A DNA stretch of 64,000 nt from Bacteroidales bacterium UBA5197 (GTDB lineage Bacteria; Bacteroidota; Bacteroidia; Bacteroidales; Lentimicrobiaceae). The stretch is from contig DHVX01000072.1 in NCBI GenBank assembly GCA_002412885.1, positions 62,001 to 126,000 of the forward strand, written 5' to 3'. Shown piece after piece: positions 26,581-36,242 of this stretch. The translations under genes were made by a program, and so were the position numbers. Numbering within the stretch: the stretch's first letter is position 1; each line of letters starts with the position of its first letter. The notes beneath the pieces are model-generated. The model made no database searches and was not told the origin of the DNA. It was given only the letters and a program-made list of their open reading frames with translations.

Positions 26581-27783
26581 ATGAAAGAAGTATTTATCTG
26601 CGACGCAATACGCACACCTGTCGGCCGCTATGGCGGATCACTGTCATCTGTCAGAACCGATGATCTGGCTGCGTTGCCTATCAAAGCCATTATTGAACGC
26701 AATCCCGGCATCGACCCGGCATTGATCGACGATGTAATCTTTGGATGTGCCAATCAGGCTGGTGAAGATAACCGCAATGTGGCTCGTATGGCTGTGCTTC
26801 TTGCAGGTCTGCCTTACGGAGTTCCCGGGGTAACCGTTAACCGTCTTTGCGGATCGGGAATGGAAGCCATCGGTGCTGCAGCCCGCGCCATTAAAGCCGG
26901 TGAAGCAGAACTGATTATTGCCGGTGGTGTTGAAAGCATGACCCGCGCTCCTTTTGTTATGGGAAAAGCCACTGAAGCCTTTGCCCGTCAGAATGAAATT
27001 TATGACACCACCATCGGATGGCGTTTTGTAAATAAGAAACTTGCTCAGCTTTATGGCGTGGATTCTATGATAGAAACCGCTGAAAATCTGGCACAGGAAA
27101 TGAACATCAGCCGTGAAGATCAGGATCTTTTTGCCTACCGCAGTCAGATGAAAACGAAGGACGCAAAAGAGAAAGGTCTTTTCAACAGTGAAATCATTCC
27201 GGTTTCTATTCCTGCTGCAAAGTCAGACCCAATCATTTTCAGTGAAGACGAATATCCAAGACTTACGCCGCTTGATAAGCTGGCCACTTTAAAGGTAATT
27301 ACCCGCCCCGGAGGAACCATTACTGCGGCCAATGCTTCAGGTGTGAATGATGGTGCTGCCGCATTGATTATTGCGTCTGCTGAAGCTGTTAAAAAATACA
27401 ACCTCAAACCACTTGCCCGCGTTATTGCCATGCAGAGTGCGGGTGTTCCTCCACGAATTATGGGAATCGGGCCGGTGCCGGCTACTCAAAAATTACTGAA
27501 ACTTACCGGACTTTCTCTTGGCGATTTCGATGTGATTGAACTGAACGAAGCCTTTGCAGCCCAATCTCTGGCCTGCACCCGGCAATTGGGTCTTGCCGAT
27601 GATGATCCACGCATAAACCCATTGGGTGGAGCCATTGCCATTGGTCATCCGCTGGGCATGAGCGGAGCACGCATTGTCACCACCGCTGTGCATCAGCTGC
27701 AATGCAATCAGCTTAGCAAAGCACTGTGCACAATGTGCATTGGTGTTGGGCAAGGCATTGCTATAGCTATTGAAAGGGTTTAG
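26581..27783 (+). CDS. pcaF: 3-oxoadipyl-CoA-type thiolase (acetyl-CoA acyltransferase)
   Basis: A 400-residue degradative thiolase with an intact catalytic set: nucleophile Cys90 ([10 protein letters not shown]), His356 ([10 protein letters not shown]) and Cys386 ([10 protein letters not shown]). The N-terminus [47 protein letters not shown] and [13 protein letters not shown] are characteristic of PcaF/PaaJ, which cleave 3-oxoadipyl-CoA with CoA to succinyl-CoA and acetyl-CoA. Biosynthetic or short-chain thiolases differ in these segments. The gene lies 123 bp after the aminotransferase in the same direction. With PcaIJ-like genes upstream it completes the lower beta-ketoadipate route without any aromatic upper pathway. 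Confidence 0.92.
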   Translation: MKEVFICDAIRTPVGRYGGSLSSVRTDDLAALPIKAIIERNPGIDPALIDDVIFGCANQAGEDNRNVARMAVLLAGLPYGVPGVTVNRLCGSGMEAIGAAARAIKAGEAELIIAGGVESMTRAPFVMGKATEAFARQNEIYDTTIGWRFVNKKLAQLYGVDSMIETAENLAQEMNISREDQDLFAYRSQMKTKDAKEKGLFNSEIIPVSIPAAKSDPIIFSEDEYPRLTPLDKLATLKVITRPGGTITAANASGVNDGAAALIIASAEAVKKYNLKPLARVIAMQSAGVPPRIMGIGPVPATQKLLKLTGLSLGDFDVIELNEAFAAQSLACTRQLGLADDDPRINPLGGAIAIGHPLGMSGARIVTTAVHQLQCNQLSKALCTMCIGVGQGIAIAIERV

Positions 27784-28240
27784 ATTGGTTTAGTACGATT
27801 TCACCCATCGTTAATGTTTTTCGCCCTTTCAGGGCTTTAATTATTGCGTCTTCTTTTTCGCGATGGCTTCTCCCATCGCTAATGTATTTCGCCCTTTCAG
27901 CGCGAAAATTATGTTCAGCCCTGAAAGGGCGAAATATGTTAACACAGTGGCGAAGCCCTGTGATATCAAAGTGTCAGAACGAAAATAAGCCCTGAAAGGG
28001 CGCAATAACTTCTCACGATGAGCCTGCCTGTGTGCTACGACAGACAGGGTTGAGCCTGCGAAGAAGAAAGCCACAATTAGCATTCAGATGGCTGAGGGAA
28101 CAAAGTGTTTTAAACAATTAAACTCCTGATTGTAATCTTTTTCCTTTTTCTTCGTCTAAAAATTTACACATCCCCGAATCCTTCCGGGGATTTGTTTGTT
28201 TTAATTAATTAACCATATTTATTAACCAATTCCAGCACAT
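27784..28240. repeat. GCCCTGAAAGGGC palindrome block downstream of the cluster
   Basis: This is a second block of the repeat seen at 21141-21388. Palindromes occur at 27823, 27918 and 27989, with one degenerate copy at 27890. Their order and the CACAGTGGCGAAGCCCTGTG hairpin between copies (near 27941) match the first block. The two blocks bracket the aminomutase-to-thiolase genes, about 6.4 kb apart and in the same orientation. The rest of the stretch has no gene. Confidence 0.8.
28170..28202 (+). terminator. Rho-independent-like terminator
   Basis: ATCCCCG (28170-28176) pairs with CGGGGAT (28185-28191) across an 8-nt loop, followed by TTGTTTGTTTT. It probably ends the thiolase transcript. 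It lies only 38 bp before the peptidase start, so it could also attenuate read-through into that gene. Confidence 0.6.
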
Positions 28241-30277
28241 ATGAAAACAATCCTTTTACTTCTTTTAACCATGACACTGACCTTTGCAGGCTTGCAGACT
28301 TCAGCTCAGACAAGCCAGATGCCTCCCCTGCTCGACCGTGAGCTCTTCTTCGACAATCCGGAAATATCCGGCGGACAACTATCCCCTGATGGTGCATTTA
28401 TTTCATTTATCAAACCTTTGAACGGAGTAATGAACATCTGGGTAAAAAAACTGGAGGACCCCTTTGAAGCTGCACGACCGCTCACCGCTGACACAAAGCG
28501 CCCGATCCGTTCCTATTTCTGGTCGAGAGACGGAAAGTTTATTTTATATGTTCAGGACAAAGGCGGAGATGAAAATTTCAACATATACGCAGTAAATCCG
28601 GCTGAGAATCCCCAGCCCGGCGCTGAAGTTCCGCTTAACCGCGACCTTACCAACCTTACAGGGGTCAGGGTTCAGATACATGCCGTTCCAAAAACCGATC
28701 CTGATGCCATTTACATCGGACTGAACGACCGCGACCCGGCCTGGCACGATCTTTACAAAATGAAACTTTCTACCGGAGAGCGCACGCTTATTCGCCAGAA
28801 TTCCGGCGAAGACCGCATCACCGGATGGATTTTTGACTGGGACGACAACCTGAGAATGGCCAGTCGCTCCAATATGGATGGCAGCAACGATCTGCTCAGG
28901 GTTGATGAAAACGGGTTCACCCCGGTTTATTCAACCAATGTTTTTGAGATGGCTTATCCTGCCGGATTCCACAAAGACAACCAAAAAGTTTATCTTGTTA
29001 CCAACAAGGGCGACAATGTGGATCTCACCCGCTTGATTCTATTTGACCTGAAATCACTGAAAGAAGAGTTTATTGAAGACGATCCGCTGAAACGCGTTGA
29101 TCTTGGCAATGTTGCTTTTTCGGATGTAAAACGCGAAATACTTTTCACTACCTACGAAGATGATCGCACCCGATATAACTGGAAAGACAAAGAATTTGAG
29201 GCTGACTATAAACTGATTGAAGAGCGGCTTCCGGGTGTAGAACCTTACTTCGCCCGCACCACTGCTGATGAGCGCTTCTGGATTATTGGTTCATACAGCG
29301 ATGTTGATCCGGGAACTACTTACCTTTTTGATCGTGAGACCAAAAAACTCACTTTCCAGTATCGTCCACGGCCAAATATTCCGGTTGATCAAATGGCAAA
29401 CATGCAGGCCATTCGCTACAAATCTTCTGATGGACTTGAAATTCCGGCATTCCTTACATTGCCTAAAGGTGTGGAAGCTAAAAACCTTCCGCTGATTGTG
29501 ATGCCTCACGGAGGACCATGGGCGCGAAGCGGCTGGGGATTTAATTCCTATGCACAGTTTCTGGCAAACCGCGGTTATGCGGTGCTTGATCCCAACTTCA
29601 GGGCATCCACAGGTTATGGAAAGAGTTTTGTAAATGCAGGAAACAATCAATGGGGCCGCAAAATGCAGGATGACATTACCTGGGGCGTAAAATACCTGAT
29701 TGATCAGGGAATTGTGGATGCCAAAAAGGTCGCCATCATGGGTGGATCTTATGGCGGATATGCTACACTGGCTGGCCTTGCATTTACTCCTGATGTTTAT
29801 GCATGTGGTGTTTCCATTGTTGGTCCGTCAAATCTGATCACCCTGCTTAACTCAATTCCGCCTTACTGGGAATCCATACGCAAGGTATTTCATGTACGCA
29901 TGGGCGATCCATCCACACCGGAAGGACTGGAAGATCTGAAAAAGATGTCGCCGCTTTTTTCTGCTGATAAGATCACTTCGCCTTTGCTGGTTGTTCAGGG
30001 AGCCAACGATCCCCGGGTAAAACAGCACGAATCTGATCAGATTGTAGTTGCTTTGCGCGATCGTGGTTTTGCTGTGGAATACATAGTTGCACCCGACGAA
30101 GGCCATGGCTTTGCCCGACCCGTTAACAATATGGCCATGCTGGCTGCTACTGAGAAATTCCTGGCCAAACATCTGGGTGGCCGGTATCAGGAAAGCATGA
30201 AACCCGATGTTGCTGCCAGATTACCGGAAATTACCGTTGATCCGAAAACCGTAGTTTTGCAGGAGGTGGAGAAATAA
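28241..30277 (+). CDS. Secreted S9-family peptidase (prolyl oligopeptidase/acylaminoacyl peptidase type)
   Basis: A 678-residue serine peptidase. A signal peptide covers about residues 1-24 (ending TSAQ). An N-terminal beta-propeller region (about 40-390) contains WD/TolB-like blades (for example [22 protein letters not shown]). The catalytic alpha/beta-hydrolase domain follows, with nucleophile Ser503 (GGSYGG), Asp590 (GANDPRV) and His622 (DEGHGF) all present. The family removes or cleaves short peptides, often after proline or from N-acylated ends, in the periplasm. It is a single gene with terminators on both sides (28170 and 30306). Release of amino acids from peptides would suit an organism with amino-acid catabolism such as the cluster just upstream. 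Confidence 0.93.
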   Translation: MKTILLLLLTMTLTFAGLQTSAQTSQMPPLLDRELFFDNPEISGGQLSPDGAFISFIKPLNGVMNIWVKKLEDPFEAARPLTADTKRPIRSYFWSRDGKFILYVQDKGGDENFNIYAVNPAENPQPGAEVPLNRDLTNLTGVRVQIHAVPKTDPDAIYIGLNDRDPAWHDLYKMKLSTGERTLIRQNSGEDRITGWIFDWDDNLRMASRSNMDGSNDLLRVDENGFTPVYSTNVFEMAYPAGFHKDNQKVYLVTNKGDNVDLTRLILFDLKSLKEEFIEDDPLKRVDLGNVAFSDVKREILFTTYEDDRTRYNWKDKEFEADYKLIEERLPGVEPYFARTTADERFWIIGSYSDVDPGTTYLFDRETKKLTFQYRPRPNIPVDQMANMQAIRYKSSDGLEIPAFLTLPKGVEAKNLPLIVMPHGGPWARSGWGFNSYAQFLANRGYAVLDPNFRASTGYGKSFVNAGNNQWGRKMQDDITWGVKYLIDQGIVDAKKVAIMGGSYGGYATLAGLAFTPDVYACGVSIVGPSNLITLLNSIPPYWESIRKVFHVRMGDPSTPEGLEDLKKMSPLFSADKITSPLLVVQGANDPRVKQHESDQIVVALRDRGFAVEYIVAPDEGHGFARPVNNMAMLAATEKFLAKHLGGRYQESMKPDVAARLPEITVDPKTVVLQEVEK

Positions 30278-30305
30278 AAAAAACCAAGCGTCTGCTTTTA
30301 AACAT

Positions 30306-30333
30306 CAACGCCCGGAAGTGATTCCGGGCGTTG
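30306..30333 (+). terminator. Strong hairpin terminator of the S9 peptidase gene
   Basis: A perfect 12-bp stem CAACGCCCGGAA / TTCCGGGCGTTG with loop GTGA, beginning 29 bp after the stop codon. It is followed by TTGTTAATTG rather than a long T-run. Confidence 0.75.
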
Positions 30334-30511
30334 TTGTTAATTGATAATTAAGCCATTAGATTAGTATGCAGTAGCAGGTTGAATTAACCTGATTTATTTC
30401 CTTAAGCCACCAAATTCTATTAAGATTCGGGTAAAATGTTTGTTAAATTCCTTACTTTCGTATTGGAATTGCCAATACACGCACCCAATGTGATTTAGCT
30501 AAAGAAAAAAT

Positions 30512-30808
30512 ATGAACACAAGTAACGAAAATGAGCCGGTAGTTGTATTTGCGGGCAATGCATGGCAGGCCGGATTGCTCAAAAGCCTTCTGGAGAATGC
30601 TGAAATAGTAGCATTTTTGAAAGATGAAATCATTGGAACTTTAAATCCGTGGTGGACAGCTTCTGGTGGTGTGGGTTCAGTAAAAGTGGTGGTTGATGCG
30701 GAAAATTATGATAAGGCAATGCTTGTCGTTGAAGAGTTTGAAAGCAATCTGAAAGAGGAAAAGACTACTGAGCTCAACCACAATGACGAGCCCGAAACAG
30801 ATGCTTAG
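30512..30808 (+). CDS. DUF2007 protein (putative signal-transducing protein)
   Basis: A 98-residue soluble protein with the DUF2007 (PF09413) pattern: VVVFAGNAWQAGLLKSLLENAEI followed by a loop and VVVDAENYDKAMLVVEEF. The fold is a small ferredoxin-like alpha/beta domain related to the PII/ACT style of ligand-binding modules; the function is not known. It ends with an acidic tail (residues 78-98). It stands alone, with no operon partner. Confidence 0.88.
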   Translation: MNTSNENEPVVVFAGNAWQAGLLKSLLENAEIVAFLKDEIIGTLNPWWTASGGVGSVKVVVDAENYDKAMLVVEEFESNLKEEKTTELNHNDEPETDA

Positions 30809-30879
30809 ACCTTACCGGGAAAGATTACTTTCGTGTTTTTCAGAAACTTGGTTATTGTAAAATGTCTTGCCAGCAGGTT

Positions 30880-30919
30880 CTCCCCCGGTGCCTGAGCTCA
30901 GTCGAAGGCTGAGGGGGAG
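30880..30919. repeat. Dispersed CTCCCCC/GGGGGAG hairpin
   Basis: CTCCCCC (30880-30886) pairs with GGGGGAG (30913-30919). The flanking GCAGGTT and GTTAGAGGGG match, in inverted form, the hairpin at 51648-51668, so this is a dispersed intergenic element. The loop contains another dispersed motif (CTCAGTCGAAGGCTGAG). Confidence 0.6.
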
Positions 30920-30973
30920 TTAGAGGGGTACTCATATTGAGAAGTTATTTTAATAAAAATTTATTAAACTATT

Positions 30974-31507
30974 ATGCAAAACAAAATAGAAACAACCAGA
31001 CTCATCATTTCAGATGCAACTTTGGATGAGTGTGATGAACTGCAGTCCATCTGCGAAACCTGGGAGGATAAAAAGCTGATGGAAGGCGAAGAATTTGAAC
31101 CGGACTTTATAAAGAAATCCCTGACCGTGGGCGATCTGCCTCCTTTACCCCATGCCTCAAAGGATAATTACAGACTCAAGTCAATCTTTTTGAAAGAATC
31201 CGGGAAGCTGATTGGGTTTACCGATTTGTATTTCGGTTACCCCGATAATGAAACCGCATGGATAAGCATATTTATGATTTCCAAAGATTATCGCAAAAGT
31301 GGTTATGCACAGGAAGCCATTGATTCTATTTTTACTGAGTGTTCCAAAGCTGGTTTTAAAAACATCGGGATCGGGGTATTTCTGAAAAACTGGAGAGGGC
31401 TAAGGTTCTGGACAAAAGCTGGCTTCACAGAAGTAACCGGCATTTCAGGAAATGCAGAATACAGCGAAAATACATTTGCTTTTATCAGGCTTTTGAAAAG
31501 CATATAA
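30974..31507 (+). CDS. GNAT-family N-acetyltransferase
   Basis: A 177-residue acetyltransferase with the RimJ/RimL-like layout. It begins IETTRLIISDATLDECDEL. The central strands LIGFTDLYFGYPDNETAWISIFMISKDYRKSGYAQEAI carry the acetyl-CoA-binding turn R-K-S-G-Y-A (Q/RxxGxG/A type). The C-terminal KNIGIGVFLKNWRGLRFWTKAGFTEV is the typical last helix and strand. The substrate is unknown. It is a single gene with no clear promoter. Confidence 0.9.
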   Translation: MQNKIETTRLIISDATLDECDELQSICETWEDKKLMEGEEFEPDFIKKSLTVGDLPPLPHASKDNYRLKSIFLKESGKLIGFTDLYFGYPDNETAWISIFMISKDYRKSGYAQEAIDSIFTECSKAGFKNIGIGVFLKNWRGLRFWTKAGFTEVTGISGNAEYSENTFAFIRLLKSI

Positions 31508-31841
31508 AACTACCTCAAACCCATATTAAAATCAATTCATTGAACAAGCCCGCTTAATGAATGTTTACACTTATGTCATTTCAGAACGCTCTTCTGATAA
31601 CATAAAACAACAGATTTCCCCTGCGCTTATGGCTGATCAATCCATTTACAATGCTTTCTGCCCTGACAAGGTTATGCACTGCTGTCCTTTTGCGGATAAA
31701 CGGAAGATTTTTGCCTTGCGGAGTTGAGAAAACATTAACATATCACAACAAAACAGCAAATGCCCTTACGTTTAAGCGAAAGGGCATTTTTTGTAACAGA
31801 TTTTAAAACTAAAACAACAAAAAGAAAAGGAACATAAACAC
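31508..31841. other. Spacer before cysE
   Basis: No gene or riboswitch is recognised. The only clear structure is a terminator-like hairpin at 31758-31789. The cysEK operon start lies just after it, so the promoter should be between 31790 and 31842, where no TAnnTTTG element is seen. Confidence 0.4.
31758..31790 (+). terminator. Terminator-like hairpin upstream of cysE
   Basis: AAATGCCCTT (31758-31767) pairs with AAGGGCATTT (31780-31789), followed by TTTTG. It is 52 bp before the cysE start. Because it lies so close, it could be a leader attenuator for cysEK as well as a terminator of upstream transcription. Confidence 0.55.
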
Positions 31842-32657
31842 ATGGCACACCCGATTTTTGAACACAACGCCAGATTCGTCAAGTTATCATTCGACAGAAA
31901 ACTTCTGTGTAATTGGGCTGATGAATTGTTTGAATGGCTTTTTTGCATTCATCCGGCTTATGCCGATAAGAATACTTTTATCTATAAGGAGATTGAACTG
32001 AAACAAAAACTGACTGAGTTTATAGATCAGACCAATCGATGCAATGTCAGTGCAGAGGTGTTTATTGATCCATTTTTCAATAAATTGCCACGGATTCATG
32101 CTTTGTTAAGAGATGATCTGGAAGCTTTTTACAGATTTGATCCCGCGGCGGCTTCAATGGATGAAGTTTTGTATGCCTATCCCGGATTTTTTGCAATTTC
32201 GGTGCATCGGCTGGCTCATGAACTGTTCCGAATGAAAGTGCCGCTGATTCCCAGACTATTGTCGGAATATTCACACAGCAAAACCGGTATCGACATTCAC
32301 CCGGGCGCTTCTATCGGTGAGCGTTTTCTTATCGATCATGGAACCGGTGTGGTCATAGGCGAAACATGTGTGATTGGAAACGATGTGAAAATTTATCAGG
32401 GCGTTACACTTGGAGCTTTAAGTGTAAACAGAGAAAGTGCAGAAACCAAAAGGCATCCTGCCATCGGAAACAGGGTTGTGATTTATGCCAATGCAACCAT
32501 TCTGGGTGGAAATACCCTTATCGGCGATGACTCAATAATCGGCGGAAATGTCTGGATCACACATTCAATTCCACCTCAATCGCTGGTATTCCACAAAAGT
32601 GAAATTGTAATTAAAAACAATAACGTTTTCCCTGAACCGTTAAACTTTGTCATTTAA
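31842..32657 (+). CDS. cysE: Serine O-acetyltransferase (CysE/EpsC type)
   Basis: A 271-residue enzyme that makes O-acetyl-L-serine from serine and acetyl-CoA. The N-terminal helical region is followed by the catalytic stretch [26 protein letters not shown] (His and Asp of the active site are in IHPGA and DHGTG). A left-handed beta-helix of hexapeptide repeats follows ([35 protein letters not shown]). The C-terminus ends in a short tail without the extra tail used for CysK docking in enteric CysE. It lies 15 bp upstream of cysK, so the two form an operon for cysteine synthesis. Confidence 0.94.
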   Translation: MAHPIFEHNARFVKLSFDRKLLCNWADELFEWLFCIHPAYADKNTFIYKEIELKQKLTEFIDQTNRCNVSAEVFIDPFFNKLPRIHALLRDDLEAFYRFDPAAASMDEVLYAYPGFFAISVHRLAHELFRMKVPLIPRLLSEYSHSKTGIDIHPGASIGERFLIDHGTGVVIGETCVIGNDVKIYQGVTLGALSVNRESAETKRHPAIGNRVVIYANATILGGNTLIGDDSIIGGNVWITHSIPPQSLVFHKSEIVIKNNNVFPEPLNFVI

Positions 32658-32672
32658 CAAAAACTCAAAACC

Positions 32673-33587
32673 ATGAAAGCGAACAACATATTAGATACCA
32701 TCGGGAACACCCCGCATATAAGGATCAACAATCTTTTTGGCAAAAAGCACGAAGTCTGGATCAAACTGGAACGAAATAATCCGGGCAACAGCATCAAGGA
32801 CCGGATAGCCTTGTCCATGATCGAAGATGCTGAGAACAGAGGCATCTTAACCAAAGACAGCGTCATAATTGAACCGACATCCGGCAATACCGGAATTGGA
32901 CTTGCGCTGGTGGCTGCGGTTAAAGGCTATAAACTGCTCCTTGTCATGCCTGAATCGATGAGCATTGAACGGCGGAAGTTAATGGCGGTTTATGGTGCTC
33001 AATTTGAGCTGACTCCCCGCGAAAAAGGCATGAAAGGTGCCATAGAAAGGGCAACTGAGCTGGTACAATCCACCCCCAATGCATGGATGCCTCAGCAATT
33101 CAACAATCAGGCGAATGTCGAAATACACAAAAGCACAACTGCACAGGAGATACTGTCTGATTTTCCTGAAGGACTTGATTACATCATTACCGGTGTTGGA
33201 ACGGGTGGTCACATAACCGGTGTAGCAGATGTGCTGAAACCCTTGTTTCCGAACCTGAAAATATTTGCCGTTGAGCCGGATATTTCGCCTGTATTGAGTG
33301 GTGGAGCGCCCGGGCCTCATCCCATTCAGGGGATTGGTGCAGGTTTTGTTCCGCAGATATACCGCAGCGAACTGATTGACGGGGTGATTCAGGTAAGCAA
33401 AGAGGAAGCATTTGAATACGCACGTAAAATTGCTTTGCAGGAAGGAATTTTCGTGGGAATATCCACCGGAGCTTCGTTGGCTGCTGTCGCGAAAAAAATA
33501 ACAGAAATCCCGACTGGTGCCAAAATTCTGACCTTTAACTACGATACCGGAGAAAGGTATCTTTCGGTGGAAGGCCTTTTTATCTGA
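32673..33587 (+). CDS. cysK: Cysteine synthase A (O-acetylserine sulfhydrylase)
   Basis: A 304-residue fold-type II PLP enzyme that joins O-acetylserine and sulfide to cysteine. Lys42 in [15 protein letters not shown] binds PLP. The substrate loop [14 protein letters not shown], the PLP phosphate-binding [10 protein letters not shown] and the C-terminal GISTGAS are all present. The protein is complete. It forms an operon with cysE (15-bp gap). The unrelated lipoprotein gene follows after 215 bp. Confidence 0.95.
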   Translation: MKANNILDTIGNTPHIRINNLFGKKHEVWIKLERNNPGNSIKDRIALSMIEDAENRGILTKDSVIIEPTSGNTGIGLALVAAVKGYKLLLVMPESMSIERRKLMAVYGAQFELTPREKGMKGAIERATELVQSTPNAWMPQQFNNQANVEIHKSTTAQEILSDFPEGLDYIITGVGTGGHITGVADVLKPLFPNLKIFAVEPDISPVLSGGAPGPHPIQGIGAGFVPQIYRSELIDGVIQVSKEEAFEYARKIALQEGIFVGISTGASLAAVAKKITEIPTGAKILTFNYDTGERYLSVEGLFI

Positions 33588-33801
33588 AGGGTATTGATTA
33601 TAAATGTCTGGTCTTCCTGGCTAATTCCGTTTGATAACCTTCAAGATCAATTGAACGTTTTCCAATAAGATTTTTTGCTGAACCTGTTTTTTTGTCGAAT
33701 CAAAGAAACTTATGCAGATATTTGCATATGAATTTTCAACCCTCGTACTTTCCCGGAAATGGCTTTCAGATTTCGGGGAAACACATTAAATCCATTAAGC
33801 A

Positions 33802-34656
33802 ATGAAAAAAATAATCTTTGCATTGATTATATTGAGTATCGGCTTTCAGGGATGTTACAAGGAGATTGTGTATGAAGATAATCCGTTTCTGGTAAGAACC
33901 AGAACACTGGATTATCAAAGCCTGACAATGTCGAATTCCAGTTTGTTTTTGGGCGACACCCTGAAAATTGAAGCCAAAGCAAGCGGCGATTCTCTGCAGT
34001 TTCTGTGGTCATCTACAGGTGGAATTCTTACCTTTAGTAAAGGAACAGCATTTTTTACTGCCGATTCCTCAAAGCTTTACACCATCAGTTGTCAGATTAC
34101 TGACAAATACGGCAATTCTATGGAAAAATCTTCGGATGTTCAGGTATCTACTGAACTTATTTTCTCAGGAATTGAAAGTATGGATGTAATTATTCCGGTA
34201 AATCACACCACACAATTCACAGCCATGGTTTCAGGTGAAGGGCTTACTTACAATTGGTCTGCATCGGGTGGAACTATGATGTTCGACAACCACATTGCTC
34301 TTTTTTATGCTCAGGATACCGGTATTTATAACCTGAACTGCGTGGTTACCGACAAGTACGGCGTTTCGGAAACCAAAGTTATATCAATTGAAGTTGCCGA
34401 AAGTTTCATTTACAAAAGCCTCACAGCAACCCAATTGCAGATTGATGCCGGTCAGTACACCGAAATTACCGCCGATGTTTTGGGCGCAGATATCACCTAC
34501 TCCTGGAAATCAAACCCTCCGGGAAGCATTGTCGGAGAAGGTAACGTAATCCTATTTACAATTTGTCATGCCGATACTTTTGAAGTATCCTGCCAGGTAA
34601 CAGATCGTTTTGGCAACAGCGAAATCAAATCCGTTTCGATTAAAGTTATTCTCTAA
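33802..34656 (+). CDS. Lipoprotein with three Ig/PKD-like repeats
   Basis: A 284-residue exported lipoprotein. The lipobox IGFQGC places the lipidated residue at Cys18. The rest consists of three similar beta-sandwich repeats of about 85 residues, each with the pattern LTYNWSASGGTMMF...YNLNCVVTDKYG...SETKVISIEV. The W-S-x-S/T-G-G and V/I-T-D-K/R-F/Y-G-N motifs recur at about 70-110, 155-195 and 240-275, like tandem PKD/Ig-type adhesion modules. It is fused in transcription to the next gene: the TAA stop is directly followed by the next ATG. Function is unknown; the pair may form an outer-membrane lipoprotein-barrel complex. Confidence 0.8.
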   Translation: MKKIIFALIILSIGFQGCYKEIVYEDNPFLVRTRTLDYQSLTMSNSSLFLGDTLKIEAKASGDSLQFLWSSTGGILTFSKGTAFFTADSSKLYTISCQITDKYGNSMEKSSDVQVSTELIFSGIESMDVIIPVNHTTQFTAMVSGEGLTYNWSASGGTMMFDNHIALFYAQDTGIYNLNCVVTDKYGVSETKVISIEVAESFIYKSLTATQLQIDAGQYTEITADVLGADITYSWKSNPPGSIVGEGNVILFTICHADTFEVSCQVTDRFGNSEIKSVSIKVIL

Positions 34657-35622
34657 ATGACAAAGTCGTTTCTCGTTTTGCTTGGCGCACTTCTCATACA
34701 TGGATTCGCTAATGCGCAGTGCTGTTCCATGGGAAATCCGATTGTAGGTATGTCGCCCGCTGCTGAAAACTTCAAAGGCCGGCTAAGTTTGAATTTATAC
34801 TACAAACAAGGCTTTAACGAAACCTATTTCCGGAATAACGTAAAACTGGTCAATTACGGAATCTATAATTATTCAGGATACGATTTTGCCGGACTTTCTA
34901 TATCCTATGGTGTAAATTCCCGCCTGCTGATTGAACACGAAACAGGCTACTACCCGCGCAAAGAAGTCAATTTCGCCGATCCTGATCTTGAAGCCCGGGC
35001 CAAAGATGGATATGGACTTTCAAATGGCCTGGTCTCATTCAGATATTCAATCATTCAGCCCAACGACAAAAAAGCAGGTATTATGCTGGGTGCAGGTCTT
35101 AAGTATCCTTTCAAAACTGAAAAATTAAGTCTGGCAAATGTTGAACTTCCCATGGAACTTCAGCCTTCTACCAATGCATGGGGACTGATTGGTCAGTTCT
35201 TTATTACCAAAGAAACCGCTTTCAGGCAGACTTTCTCATTTGCACACCGTTCTGAAATCAATTTCAGTAACAAGTACAATTATAAATACGGAAGTCTGCA
35301 TACCACAGCTTTTACCATGTCAGGAAAAATATACCGTGGATTTTATTCGGCAGTAACACTTCGTAATGAATTCAAACTGAGCGACGACACCAAAACCGGC
35401 GCCAGACTTGCCTCTCAGGGCAGTAATGTGGTCATACTAAACCCGAAAATAGAATACAAACTGCCCGGAGAATTTGGCCTTTATGTTTTTGGTGATCTGC
35501 CTGTTTACAAGTATTACTTTGGTGAACAAATCAGCATGCAATACGCGTTTGGCATTGGATTGACAAAGGCTTTGCAGTTAAAAAAACAAATTAAACCAGC
35601 TGCAATAAATACAGATTCATAA
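34657..35622 (+). CDS. Outer-membrane beta-barrel protein, partner of the PKD lipoprotein
   Basis: A 321-residue protein with a signal peptide (residues 1-21, ending FANAQ) and a mature start CCSMGNP. The body is made of alternating aromatic-bounded strands (LSLNLYYKQGF, AGLSISYGVNSRLLIEHETGYY, AGIMLGAGLKYPF, YVFGDLPVYKYYF), and the C-terminal strand is YAFGIGLTKALQL, suggesting a 12-14 strand barrel. The Cys-Cys-Ser-Met-Gly start is odd and could bind metal or form a disulfide. It starts immediately after the stop of the lipoprotein gene, with no gap, so translation is coupled. No family is recognised; a channel or transporter is plausible. The two genes follow cysEK, and a link to sulfur or metal uptake is only a guess. 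Confidence 0.72.
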   Translation: MTKSFLVLLGALLIHGFANAQCCSMGNPIVGMSPAAENFKGRLSLNLYYKQGFNETYFRNNVKLVNYGIYNYSGYDFAGLSISYGVNSRLLIEHETGYYPRKEVNFADPDLEARAKDGYGLSNGLVSFRYSIIQPNDKKAGIMLGAGLKYPFKTEKLSLANVELPMELQPSTNAWGLIGQFFITKETAFRQTFSFAHRSEINFSNKYNYKYGSLHTTAFTMSGKIYRGFYSAVTLRNEFKLSDDTKTGARLASQGSNVVILNPKIEYKLPGEFGLYVFGDLPVYKYYFGEQISMQYAFGIGLTKALQLKKQIKPAAINTDS

Positions 35623-36242
35623 TTCAAACGGCTGTATGATGCCGTTGTGCAGCTGTTTCGGTTATTATCACTGACGAGGTATTTTACAATAGATATGTAT
35701 CTGAAAAAACGAAAGTGATCATCACCATGTTATGCGATTTCTGCATAAAGAAATAACAGAAACACCATTGTCCGGAAAAAATCGAAAAATTTTTGCCACT
35801 AAATCTCCAAGACTCCAAATTACACCAAATGAATAAATTACATTGGTGATTTTTGGTGATTTAGTGCTTTGGTGGCAAATTTAATAAAGTAAGGTGCCAT
35901 TCTGCAACTTTTGTCAAAGAGCAACAATATCAGTCATTTGCAATAATATTCGAAACTTTCTCCGGACAACAATGTAACAGAAACTTAATTTCTGCTGTAT
36001 CTTAAGGAGGCTTTTGCAATTCCTGTCGCATAAAATAAGAAAGATACATATTTGCATTTTGTTAGTAATGATTTTACATTTGCATTAACAAAAGGATACA
36101 GTGGTGTTAATTGATCCCACAATAAAAGAAAGCAGTTACGAATTGATTAATACTTTTTTGAGTTTGAGGATTTTAATGTTAACGGGGAATATTGGTTAAA
36201 GCACACATCCACTCGATATAGAGCATTTTTGAGACTAAAACA
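35623..36242. other. Spacer with imperfect inverted repeat
   Basis: No gene is found. An imperfect inverted repeat of about 40-bp arms lies at 35791-35830 and 35841-35881 (TTTGCCACTAAATC... against ...GATTTAGTGC..GGTGGCAAA). This type of hairpin is common between Bacteroidota genes. It marks the left boundary of an AT-richer accessory zone. Confidence 0.6.

Noticed and set aside
22125..27783. Classic lysine fermentation (kam) operon
   Set aside because: Only a KamA-family gene is present; KamDE, Kdd, Kce and Kal genes are absent and the thiolase and transferase are of the 3-oxoadipate type.
21239..28083. Frames reading SQGFATVLSDFALSGL at 21239 and 27841
   Set aside because: Artefacts of the GCCCTGAAAGGGC palindrome blocks.
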